DNA from: Bacteroidota bacterium
Lineage (GTDB): Bacteria > Bacteroidota > Bacteroidia > Bacteroidales > GCA-2748055
Reading direction: 5' to 3'
NCBI GenBank assembly: GCA_024244665.1
Contig: JAAEOI010000072.1
Span: 1 to 28,810 of the forward strand
Length of the DNA stretch: 28,810 nucleotides
Shown here piece after piece: positions 14,950-24,500 of this stretch. The notes under the pieces are model-generated. The model saw only the letters and a list, made by a program, of their open reading frames with translations, was not told where the DNA came from and made no database searches. How positions within the stretch are numbered: the first letter of the stretch is position 1; each line of letters opens with the position of its first letter. The position numbers were made by a program, and so were the translations under genes.

Positions 14950-16511
14950 GAAATCAGATTATACTGATAGCAATTCTGACTGGCTTTTTGGCTCTTTCTG
15001 CCTGTGGTGGCGAGTCCATCCCACCACAGCCAAATATTATCTATATCCTGGCCGATGACATGGGCTATGGCGATGTGAGTGCACTTAACAAAGAGAGCGG
15101 AATTCCCACACCAAATATTGACCGGATCGCCTCGGAAGGGATGACTTTTACCGATGCCCATACGCCCTCATCAGTCTGTACACCTACACGGTATGGATTG
15201 CTGACAGGCAGGTATGCATGGAGAACAAGTAAAAAAAGCGGGGTATTGCAGGGACACAGTTCTCCCCTGATCGATCCCGGCAGGGAGACCGTTGCCTCTT
15301 TTCTGAAGAGCCATGGATACGGAACAGCCTGTGTGGGAAAATGGCACCTGGGAATGGAGTGGGATTCATCGGACGGTGAAAGGGTGAATGGATCCAATGG
15401 TAAAAATGCAGATGTTTCCAGCCCGGTTACTGCCGGACCCACCGATGTGGGTTTCGACTACTTTTTCGGGATCTCAGCTTCACTGAACATGCCACCTCAT
15501 GCATATATGGAGAATAGTAACCTGCTGGGAGAGGTGAAATACCTTGAGGGTAAGGAGCAACTTAAGGAGGCAGGTATCCAGGGCAAGGATGGATGGTGGG
15601 ATCCGGCCTACCGGCAGGAGGATGTATTGCCGGAATTTACAGATCGTGCCATCCGTTGGATGGATAATCACCTGTCAGCACACCCTGAAGATCCCTTCTT
15701 TCTCTATATGCCCATGAATGCCCCACATGCACCCATTGTACCCAATAAAAATTTTGCAGGACAAAACAGGCTTGGGAAATATGGGGATTTCTGCATGGAG
15801 GTGGACTGGTCGGTGGGTATGTTGCTGGATTGGCTGGACAAGAAGGGACTTTCTGAAAATACCCTGATCATTTTCACTGCAGATAACGGATGCTCACCCC
15901 AGGCTGGTTTTGAAAAGCTTCAGGCGCAGGGTCACTACCCAAGCCATATCTTCAGGGGACTGAAAGGCAGTTTGTGGGAGGGGGGGCACCGGGTACCTTT
16001 CCTTGTCCGCTGGCCTGCCCTAATCGAAAAGGGAACTGTTTCGGACCTGCCGGTTTGCCTGACCGACCTGATGGCCACACTGGCTGATCTGTCTGGAGAT
16101 CCACTGGAGCCGGGAGTGGGAGAGGACAGCTTCAGTTTCCTGGATGCACTCTCCGGGAAAACCCCTGCGTGGACTGAGGAGCGGGGTATTGTCCACCACT
16201 CGGATGACGGGCATTTCTCCATTCGACGAGGAGACTGGAAATTGGTACTCCACGAAAAGGGAGGAACCCGGAGGCACAATCCAAAGGATCAGCCACTTAT
16301 AAATCCGGCAGAGATTCAGCTTTTCGATATGGCAAGCGATCCTTCGGAGACTACCAACATTCAGCACCTTCACCCGAAGGTGGTGGCTAATCTGACCGAT
16401 TTACTGTCCCGCTATATCCGGGAGGGTAGAAGCAATGCCGGACCTGTAGTCGACAATGATCCGTCTACACGCTGGCCGCAGATTGAAGTTCTTGATGAAT
16501 TACAGTTTTAA
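14946..16511 (+). CDS. S1-family arylsulfatase lipoprotein, formylglycine site CTPTR
   Basis: This 521-residue protein has lipobox LSAC with C20. Landmarks are LADDMGYGD, C78-T-P-T-R, a YAWRTSKKSGV segment, VGKWHLG, TADNG, and LKGSLWEGGHRVPF near the metal and sulfate site. The overall pattern is that of the large arylsulfatase A-type group that includes galactose/GalNAc-6-sulfatase-like enzymes of marine and gut Bacteroidota. I cannot fix the S1 subfamily by eye. Its ATG overlaps the previous stop (ATGA), and the following gene starts 10 nt downstream. All canonical active-site residues looked for are present. Confidence 0.9.
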   Translation: MRNQIILIAILTGFLALSACGGESIPPQPNIIYILADDMGYGDVSALNKESGIPTPNIDRIASEGMTFTDAHTPSSVCTPTRYGLLTGRYAWRTSKKSGVLQGHSSPLIDPGRETVASFLKSHGYGTACVGKWHLGMEWDSSDGERVNGSNGKNADVSSPVTAGPTDVGFDYFFGISASLNMPPHAYMENSNLLGEVKYLEGKEQLKEAGIQGKDGWWDPAYRQEDVLPEFTDRAIRWMDNHLSAHPEDPFFLYMPMNAPHAPIVPNKNFAGQNRLGKYGDFCMEVDWSVGMLLDWLDKKGLSENTLIIFTADNGCSPQAGFEKLQAQGHYPSHIFRGLKGSLWEGGHRVPFLVRWPALIEKGTVSDLPVCLTDLMATLADLSGDPLEPGVGEDSFSFLDALSGKTPAWTEERGIVHHSDDGHFSIRRGDWKLVLHEKGGTRRHNPKDQPLINPAEIQLFDMASDPSETTNIQHLHPKVVANLTDLLSRYIREGRSNAGPVVDNDPSTRWPQIEVLDELQF

Positions 16512-16521
16512 AGCGAAAATC

Positions 16522-17724
16522 ATGAAAAAGAGACTTTTACCACTGATACTGCTTTTTTTGATTGCTTTCTCCTGCAACACGAGAGTCGATGTGGAGGTTC
16601 CCTTCTGGCTGTCAGATTACCAGGATATTTATAAAGAGAGCCCCCGTAAGGCAGCCCAATCCTGGTTCAGCGATGCAGGATCGGGCATGTTCGTGCATCT
16701 GAACCTGGCCTCATTATGTGAGTATGGGAAAGAGGACTATCTGCTCTGGGCCAAAGGAGAGGCCCCAAACCGGCTGCTGGATTATGTGGGGATCAGCCGA
16801 CCGGAATACGAAAATGCAAACAACCTCGACAGCCTGCTGTTTTCACGCTATCTTCTTCCTGAATTTGATGCGGAGGAGATTTGCTCTCTTGCTGTGAAAG
16901 CTAAAATGAAATACATAACTTTTACCACCCAGCACCTGGGCCGTTGTTATAATTTTGAAACTGCTGTGTCGGATTTCAACTCCATGAAGGCACCCATGCA
17001 CCGGGACCTGGTGGAGGAGCTGGCCCAGGCCTGCCAGAAACACAAGCTGGCACTTTTTCTTTACGTTCCACCGGAGTTTGCCAAAACATCACCGGATCGC
17101 AGGGAATTGAACCTTCAGATACTGGAGGAGCTGCTCACCGGATATGGCCCCATTGGAGGAATCTGGTTCGATGGGATTGGTGACTACTACCGGCATCCTG
17201 AGAACTATACCCGGCTTACGGAGACCTATGATTTTATCCGCTCAATTCAGCCACACTGCCTGATCTCATTCAAAGAGGGGGCAACCGGGGAGGAAGATTT
17301 CCTCACTCCGGAGCATTTTATGCTCCCCTTCGAGTATCAGTTTGATACACCCGGCAGACAGGAGCGGTATCAGATCAGGGTGGATCGGTGGTTTGGGAAA
17401 AACCGGAATGACATCCGATGGGAGCAGTTCAGCCAGTATAAGCTGCGGGAGGTGAACACGGTCATGCAGGAGTGCACCGGCCGGGATGCACTTCATGTTC
17501 CCAGTGGCTGGATCAATGACGAGCGGGCCAGGCACTTTTCGGCCGAGGAGGTCTTTTACTGGCTTTCCTACTCCCGGTTTACCGGTTCCAACATGTTAAT
17601 GAATATTGGTCCCCGTGCCGATGGTTCCATTCATCCCGCAGATATGGAATCGCTCGGGGAGGTGGGCATGATGATAGATGAGCGGGGATGGCCAGCGCTT
17701 AATAATGAGGTAAATATGAAATGA
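16522..17724 (+). CDS. Divergent GH29-like (alpha-L-fucosidase-like) lipoprotein
   Basis: This protein has 400 residues from the ATG at 16522, which gives a Lys-led signal peptide and lipobox AFSC (C18). An earlier in-frame ATG at 16456 lies inside the previous gene and is rejected. The fold looks like a short GH29 barrel: SGMFVHLN (H59, where canonical enzymes have HWG), then IGGIWFDG with predicted nucleophile D217, then SNMLMNIGPRADGS near the C-terminus. The canonical KHHDGF is replaced by Q137-H138-L139-G140-R141-C142, so the second active-site His is lost. Substrate preference may therefore differ from simple alpha-L-fucosides. It is shorter than the 750-residue enzyme at 190 and lacks accessory domains. 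It is followed after 1 nt by the next gene. Confidence 0.75.
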   Translation: MKKRLLPLILLFLIAFSCNTRVDVEVPFWLSDYQDIYKESPRKAAQSWFSDAGSGMFVHLNLASLCEYGKEDYLLWAKGEAPNRLLDYVGISRPEYENANNLDSLLFSRYLLPEFDAEEICSLAVKAKMKYITFTTQHLGRCYNFETAVSDFNSMKAPMHRDLVEELAQACQKHKLALFLYVPPEFAKTSPDRRELNLQILEELLTGYGPIGGIWFDGIGDYYRHPENYTRLTETYDFIRSIQPHCLISFKEGATGEEDFLTPEHFMLPFEYQFDTPGRQERYQIRVDRWFGKNRNDIRWEQFSQYKLREVNTVMQECTGRDALHVPSGWINDERARHFSAEEVFYWLSYSRFTGSNMLMNIGPRADGSIHPADMESLGEVGMMIDERGWPALNNEVNMK

Positions 17725-17725
17725 G

Positions 17726-19981
17726 ATGAGAGTGAAGATAGAATATCCTTTTTTAAGCAGAGTCCTGTTTCTTGGACTGATTGCAATGTTAACTCTGGGA
17801 TCCGTTGAGGCTGCTGAAATATACCTTTCCCCCTCAGGCAACGATAGAAGCCCGGGAACCATAGAGCAACCATTTAAAACGCTTGAGAAGGCGCAGGATC
17901 ATTTGAGGGCAATGATCAGTTCCGGGTTAAAAGAGGATGTGACGATTTATCTTCGTGGCGGGACGTACACTATGGACAAAACCCTGGTGCTGGGATTTCT
18001 TGACACTCCTGGCCCCGAATATTCGCTCACTTTTCAGTCTTACCGGGATGAAGTACCTGTCTTAAGCTCAGGGTTGCCCATCGAAAACTGGCAGCTTCTA
18101 TCCGGAGATGTGGAGGGATTGCCCGAGGTTTCCCGAGGTAAGGTTTGGGTAGCAGACATGCCTGCCGGACCGGGTCTTTTCAGGACCATGTTTGACGGGG
18201 AGAAGCGCCTAAGCAGGGCCCGCAGCGAGTCATTCCAGATGCCTCCAAACACGGAGGTTCGAATGGCCGACAGCCGGAATGTATATTACAATAGTGACAG
18301 GATCCACCTGCGCATGCTTCCCTTTAATGATGAGATAAAGGATTGGAGCAACCTCTCTGATATCGAAGTGTTCTTTAATCCCGTTCCATGGAACCTCAAT
18401 TTCATCTCCCTTGAGTCGGTGGATATGGATAACAAGGTGGCCTACCTGGCCTATGAAGCCAATGCCATGCCTTTCACCCATCCCATACACAGTGTAGCCT
18501 GGGTAGAGAACGTGATCGACTTCCTGGATCAGCCCGGCGAATGGTGCATCAATACGCAAACTGAAAAAGTTTATTACTGGCCTGAAAACGGCACCCCTTC
18601 CGGAGAGATTGTGGCACCGCAGCTGATGGAGTATATCCGGGTGGAGGGAGAGATACACTATGATCTTCCAAGCGATGTTCCAGTGGAAAACATCCACTTT
18701 CGCGGAATCACTTTTACACACGGCGACCGCAGTGTTTGGTATAAGAACAGGAAGGGCTGGGGTATTCAGCATGATTGGGATACCTTCGATTATGGCAATG
18801 CCATGCTCCGTTTCCGGGGTGCTGAGAACTGTAGTGTGGAAGCATGTCGGTTTACCAACAGCGGTGGATCGGGGATGCGGCTGGACCTCCATGCACAGCA
18901 CATTACCATTCAGAATAACTACATCGATTATGTGGGCCATATGGGAATCTTGTTGAGCGGATATGGCCCCGGCACCAAAGATGTCAATAAGAACAACATC
19001 ATTACCAACAACCTGATTCACCACTGCGGAGAGGTGATCTGGCACGGGCACGCCATATTTGCCTGGCAGAGTGGAGACAACAAGATCACACATAACTACA
19101 TCCATGATGTTCCCCGAAAGGCCATCGGCTTATGCGGGGTGAGGTGCCAGATACTGATGAAGCCTGACATCAATTTTGATGAGGCCTCACGCACCATCCG
19201 CTGGCATGAGATCAGCGCCACCATTGACAGTACCCTTTTACCTCAGGATCGTTACATGCCCTACCTGCATGCCAGGAACAACCTGGTGGAATACAACCGT
19301 GCCGAGCGTACGCTGCTGAAGCTCAATGACGGATCCAGTATCAATATCTCGGGAGCTGGTGCGGGAAATTTGATCCGTTTCAACTACCTGTACGATTGCC
19401 GGGGAGGGATCCGGATGGACGACTGGCAGAACGGAACCACCATCAGCTCCAACATCATTCATCAAAGTGGAGGGATCACCCATAAGGGGGTGAATACCAT
19501 CGAGAATAACATGCTTATCAACTGCCCCAGGGCCTTTCATTTCAGGGCATACCCACAGCAGACCTTTGTTCCGGAATCTGATATTCGCCGGAACATTTTG
19601 TATAGTACTTCGGAGGATTTCGTCCCCAATTCGGTTTTCAAGTGGGGGAAAATGTCGGTTCACAAGACCGGAACCAAACCGCTGCCTTACGAGTACAACA
19701 TGGATTATAATGTGTACTGGTTCCCGGGAGCTGACAAAGACCTTGAGATAAAGAGGGACAACGGCATTGAGGCCCACGGAGTTGCAATGGACCCCAGGTT
19801 CGTTGATGTGGATGGGAAGGACTTCCGCATCAGGAACAGAAAGATGGCCGATGCAGTGGGCTTTGAACTGTTTGATACGGGCATTGAGAATTTCGGAATC
19901 ACCAATGAGTACCCTTCCAGGTACAGCCTGCTGGATGAGGTGTTTATCTCTTCAATGCCCTGGTTGGTAAATGAGAATTAA
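17726..19981 (+). CDS. Secreted right-handed beta-helix protein, candidate GH141-like
   Basis: This 751-residue protein has an SPI signal peptide (about 1-30, ending VEA-AEIY). It opens IYLSPSGNDRSPGTIEQPF, then VTIYLRGGTYTMDKTLVLG and FQSYRDEVPVLSSG, the start typical of right-handed beta-helix glycosidases. Later repeats include GNLIRFNYLYDCRGGIRMDD and EYNMDYNVYW. GH141 (known members include an alpha-L-fucosidase and a xylanase) has this kind of N-terminus and fold, and its placement beside a GH29-like gene fits, but I could not confirm catalytic residues. It could equally be an unclassified beta-helix lyase or hydrolase. There is no T9SS tail or lipobox, so it is likely periplasmic. It is tightly packed: 1 nt after the previous stop and 21 nt before the next ATG. 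Confidence 0.7.
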   Translation: MRVKIEYPFLSRVLFLGLIAMLTLGSVEAAEIYLSPSGNDRSPGTIEQPFKTLEKAQDHLRAMISSGLKEDVTIYLRGGTYTMDKTLVLGFLDTPGPEYSLTFQSYRDEVPVLSSGLPIENWQLLSGDVEGLPEVSRGKVWVADMPAGPGLFRTMFDGEKRLSRARSESFQMPPNTEVRMADSRNVYYNSDRIHLRMLPFNDEIKDWSNLSDIEVFFNPVPWNLNFISLESVDMDNKVAYLAYEANAMPFTHPIHSVAWVENVIDFLDQPGEWCINTQTEKVYYWPENGTPSGEIVAPQLMEYIRVEGEIHYDLPSDVPVENIHFRGITFTHGDRSVWYKNRKGWGIQHDWDTFDYGNAMLRFRGAENCSVEACRFTNSGGSGMRLDLHAQHITIQNNYIDYVGHMGILLSGYGPGTKDVNKNNIITNNLIHHCGEVIWHGHAIFAWQSGDNKITHNYIHDVPRKAIGLCGVRCQILMKPDINFDEASRTIRWHEISATIDSTLLPQDRYMPYLHARNNLVEYNRAERTLLKLNDGSSINISGAGAGNLIRFNYLYDCRGGIRMDDWQNGTTISSNIIHQSGGITHKGVNTIENNMLINCPRAFHFRAYPQQTFVPESDIRRNILYSTSEDFVPNSVFKWGKMSVHKTGTKPLPYEYNMDYNVYWFPGADKDLEIKRDNGIEAHGVAMDPRFVDVDGKDFRIRNRKMADAVGFELFDTGIENFGITNEYPSRYSLLDEVFISSMPWLVNEN

Positions 19982-20002
19982 ATCCCTAAAAACAATTTTA
20001 GA

Positions 20003-21568
20003 ATGAGTATCGGGAGTAAGTTTTTACCTGTGTTGGGTATTTTTGGGATCCTGATGGCATCCGGGTGCAGTGGAACACGGGACGGGGAAGGCCTTCAGCC
20101 TCCCAATATTCTCTATATCATGTCGGACGACCACACTGCCAATGCCATCAGTAGTTATGGTCTGCGATTTGCTGAGATCCTTCCCACTCCGAATATTGAC
20201 CGCCTGGCCAGTGAAGGAGCAAGGCTGACCAACTGTTTTGTGACCAACTCCATTTGCACACCCAGCCGGGCTACCATACTGACCGGTAAATACGGTCATA
20301 AAAATGGGGTTTATACCCTTTGGGATGACCTGGAGAGGGAGCAGCAAAATGTGGCCATGCTGATGCAGAAAGCCGGGTATGAGACTGCCATGATCGGTAA
20401 GTGGCACCTGCATACAGAGCCCAATGGTTTTGACCACTACAGCGTGCTGCCCGGACAGGGAAAGTATTTCAACCCGGTATTCCGTGAAATGGATGCAGAG
20501 TGGGTGGATGGTAGTAAAGAAGGAGAGGTATATGAAGGTTATGCCACCGATGTGATCACCACCAAATCATTAGAGTGGTTAGAAAACAGGGATAAATCCA
20601 AGCCCTTTTTCCTGATGTGTCATCACAAGGCACCCCACGGCCTGTGGGAGTATGCACCCAGGCACGAGCACATGTTTGATTCGGTAAATATTCCGGAACC
20701 GGTCAGCCTTTTGGAGGATAAAAGCCACCGGAGCGATGGCTCAAGGGATTTTGGACGCAACATGCTCAATCTTTCACAGCGGATGAGTGAGGGTAACAAG
20801 GGAAGGGAGTGGCCCACAGGCCCACTGGATGTGTCGGGTATGAGTGAAAAGGAGAAGATTCGCGCCACCTACCAGAAGTACCTGAAGGACTACCTTCGGG
20901 TGGTGGCAGCCATCGATGAAAATGTAGGGCGGCTGCTGGACTACCTGGATGAGTCGGGACTGGCTGAGAATACCATTGTGATCTACACCTCCGACCAGGG
21001 GATGTTCCTGGGGGAACATAATTATTATGATAAAAGGTGGATGTTCGAAGAGTCGCTGAAGATGCCCTTCCTGATCAGGCACCCGGGTGAGATTGAACCC
21101 GGCACGGTAAACTCAGATATGATCACCAACCTGGATTTCGCGGAACTGTTCCTGGATTTCGCAGGAGCTGAGATCCCCGGAGATATGCAGGGAAGGAGCT
21201 TCCGGCAAAACCTGGTGGGAGAGACCCCGTCCGACTGGCGAAAGGAGATCTATTACAGGTACTGGATGCAGATCGAAGGTTCCAATGTGCCGGCTCACTA
21301 CGGGATTAGAACCGAGCGGTATAAGCTGATCTTTTTCTATGGAAGGGGGCTGGGTAAAAAGGGAACAACCGAGGATTGGATAACCCCGGCAGCCTGGGAA
21401 CTCTATGACCTACAGGAGGACCCGCTGGAGTTGAAAAACCTCTACGGTCAGCCAGGGTACGAGACTGTCACCCGGGAGTTGAAGAGCGAGCTGAACCGTT
21501 TGAAAGAGCAATACGGCGACCAGGATCAAATCTATCCGGAGGTGATGCAACTATCCGGACTGGATTGA
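20003..21568 (+). CDS. S1-family sulfatase lipoprotein resembling GlcNAc-6-sulfatase-type proteins
   Basis: This 521-residue protein has lipobox MASGC with C22. Landmarks are MSDDHTANAISSYG, C85-T-P-S-R, LTGKYGHKNGV, IGKWHL and TSDQGMFLGEH, followed by KRWMFEESLKMPFLIRHPGE. This pattern matches the sulfatases commonly annotated as N-acetylglucosamine-6-sulfatase or 'mucin-desulfating' (S1_11-like), but true specificity in an algal-type locus may differ. The metal-site motif has Gln (DQG) in place of DNG, which is common in this group. It lies 21 nt after the beta-helix gene, and the next ATG is 17 nt after its stop. Confidence 0.88.
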   Translation: MSIGSKFLPVLGIFGILMASGCSGTRDGEGLQPPNILYIMSDDHTANAISSYGLRFAEILPTPNIDRLASEGARLTNCFVTNSICTPSRATILTGKYGHKNGVYTLWDDLEREQQNVAMLMQKAGYETAMIGKWHLHTEPNGFDHYSVLPGQGKYFNPVFREMDAEWVDGSKEGEVYEGYATDVITTKSLEWLENRDKSKPFFLMCHHKAPHGLWEYAPRHEHMFDSVNIPEPVSLLEDKSHRSDGSRDFGRNMLNLSQRMSEGNKGREWPTGPLDVSGMSEKEKIRATYQKYLKDYLRVVAAIDENVGRLLDYLDESGLAENTIVIYTSDQGMFLGEHNYYDKRWMFEESLKMPFLIRHPGEIEPGTVNSDMITNLDFAELFLDFAGAEIPGDMQGRSFRQNLVGETPSDWRKEIYYRYWMQIEGSNVPAHYGIRTERYKLIFFYGRGLGKKGTTEDWITPAAWELYDLQEDPLELKNLYGQPGYETVTRELKSELNRLKEQYGDQDQIYPEVMQLSGLD

Positions 21569-21585
21569 ATGTAATATATAATAGG

Positions 21586-24500
21586 ATGAGTGGATTGAGA
21601 CAAGTAGTGTGTAGCCTCTTTATTTATGCAGGGGTGATGATGAACATGGGGGCACAGAACCTGGTGCCCAATCCGGGATTTGAGCTGGGTTTTGATGTGG
21701 ACCACCAGCTGGTGGCCATCAATGGTTCTGATGTGTCCTTTTCGGGGGTATCCGGAGATGTGTTCCAGGGAGATAGTGCACTACAGCTCGATATTGGTGT
21801 TGTGGGTACGGGCGGACCCCAGGTTATCGGGATCAGGCATGATATTGACGGACTGGATCCATCTAAGGCCTACCAGGCGAGGGTGGCTGTGAAGGGCCCT
21901 TTGGGACAGCAATTCCGTTTCCGGCTGGCAGGTGATTCCAAGCAGACAAAAAACTTTACAGTGGAAGCTGATGGATTCCGGGTCTATACCTATGATATCG
22001 ATCCCCTGCAGCCCGCCGCGAGCGGTACACACCTGTTTGCAGTTGAGTTTGCATTCACTGATAATGCAGCAGGTATATGGGTGGTGGACAGCCTGGTACT
22101 GGAAGCGACCAGTGGGGGAGGACCTGGTCCCGGACCTGGAACACTGGCCCGTGCATTTGTTTCACCCACAGGTTTGGACACAAATCCGGGGAGCATGGAA
22201 CAGCCCCTGAAGAGCCTTTCAAAGGCGGTTGAGATGCTGGCAGGGGATACCATATACATGCTTGAAGGGAGCTATTCTGAAGAGGTCGTTCTGCAGGACT
22301 TCTCCGGCACCTCCGGAGCCCCGAAGGTTATCACCGCCTATCCCGGCCATGAAGTGGTCATGGATGGTACCATGGCCATTGAATCTCCCTGGGAGCTTTA
22401 CCAGGGAGAGATATATAAAACCACTTTGTCCAACCACATCTGGCAGCTGTTTGTGAATGGAGAAATGATGAACCTGTGCCGCTGGCCCAATGTGGATGGC
22501 TTTATTGAGGATCTGCAGCCCGAACAGCCCGAACCCCTGGCGAAATCACTCTGGGACCAGCAGGGTACCTGGGGCCATTCAGCCACGACCAGTACCAATG
22601 GGGTGATGATCGATGACGGCGGTTTGAACCTGGCCGGTTCAGGTCTGGATATGACCGGGGCCATTGCCGTATTAAATGTGGGCTCCTTTAAAACATCTGC
22701 TGCACCGGTCTCTTCCCATGCAGCCGGACAGGATTTCTTCCAGTGGGATCCATCCTATACCGACCCATACCTCACCTGGCAGAAACCTCTTCATTCCTAT
22801 TACTACCTGGAGGGAAAGCTTGAGCTGCTGGACAGGCCCGGAGAGTGGTATTACGACGCAGGAACAAAGGAGCTCTATTTAAAAACCAAAGATGGGGTCC
22901 ATCCGGATTCGTCCGGGATCCGGGGTAAAGTGCAATCCTATGCCATGGTGCTCGATGCCTGCAGCAATCTTTTCATCCGCAACATCACATTCAATGCCAC
23001 TACCATCAGTGGCGCAGATTGCAGTCACCTGAACATTGAAAACTGCACATTCAGCTATCCTTCCTACTCAAAGCGCATCCTGGGAGACTATTCTCCCAGC
23101 GACATCACCATTTTCCAGGGGGATTGTCACCACATTAACCTGGTTAATAATATATTCCAATACAGTGAAGGGGAGGCGTTTTACCTGAACGGAAACGATC
23201 ACCTGATGGAGAATAACCTGATCAGGCACATCGATTTCAGCTGCGTCAACCTCTACCGGATTGGCGGAACCCTGGACTTCATCGGCGAGAATAATACTTT
23301 CAGGAACAATACCATCTATATTGCCGGGGCTTCGGAGACCATTACGCCCGGTTCAAACAATACGGTGGAGGGTAACGAGGTATGGGGAATCGGCCACCTG
23401 CAGAACGACGGGGCAATGATTCAGTACATGGTGGGACCCTCAGTAGGCAGCACCACACGATTCAACTGGCTGCACGATTGTACAAAAATGGGCATGCGCT
23501 ATGACGGAAGCCTGGATATGGGCAATACCGGTCTGCCGGGAGTATGGGATCCCTGGGGGAGCCAGACCAAAGGAATGGTATACGGGAATGTGATCTGGAA
23601 TTGCCCCACCGGTCTGATGATCAAGGGAGATTACCATGTGATTGTGAACAACACCGTATTTAACAACTCGAAAGTGGGGATTATCATGATGAATCCTCCT
23701 CCGGATGGCGCAAATCCCAACTCCATTTGCAGGAACAATGTGGCGGATATGATCTCGGGATATCGTGGTGGCAAGTCGCCCGATGAGTATCCCATCCCGG
23801 GCGATCACAGCCACAACTGGAACGGATTTTACCAGGAAGAGAAGCTGGCCGAGATCCTGAATGATATTCAAAACCGCGATTTCCGGCCGGTCTCCGGTGA
23901 ACTGCTTATTGAGAAGGGGACTGAAGATATAAACAGCAATGACCTTTTTCCTGAACATACCTATATCGACAGTGTGTATGACATAGGAGCCTACGAATAC
24001 GGAGATACCATCTATCCAATTGCCGGCAGAAGAGCAACGATTTGCAGCCATCCCATACCCTTTGATGGGGGAGAATCTGCTACCGGTGATGTGATGCTGG
24101 CATGGCGTCCTGCTTTCAGGGCTTCAGGCTACAGGGTGTACGTGGGAGAGAATCGCCAGGCTGTGGCAGGTGCAGGGCTTGAAAGCTCTGAGTTCAAAGG
24201 AGAACAGGATTATAATACCTACATTCCGGGCCCCATCTACCGTGAGGAGCAACGATTCTGGAGGGTTGATGCTTTGACTGCCGGGGGTTGGGAACCAGGA
24301 GATGTCTGGTCTTTTACCGCAACTGTAAATGCCAACGGGGCTGTTGAGGATGGCACGTCAGAAGTGACATTTATTGTCAGCTCGGGGGGCGAAAAGCTTG
24401 AGGGAGCGACTGTCTCAATGGAGGGTAAATCAGTGCTGACCTCAGGTGAGGGAGAGGCGTTATTTGATTCAATTCCTAACGGGGGTCCTTACGGGTACCA

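Noticed and set aside
21565..21585. TTG start for the beta-helix protein overlapping the previous stop codon
   Set aside because: It adds only NVIYNR-type residues before the ATG at 21586. The signal peptide reads naturally from the ATG.
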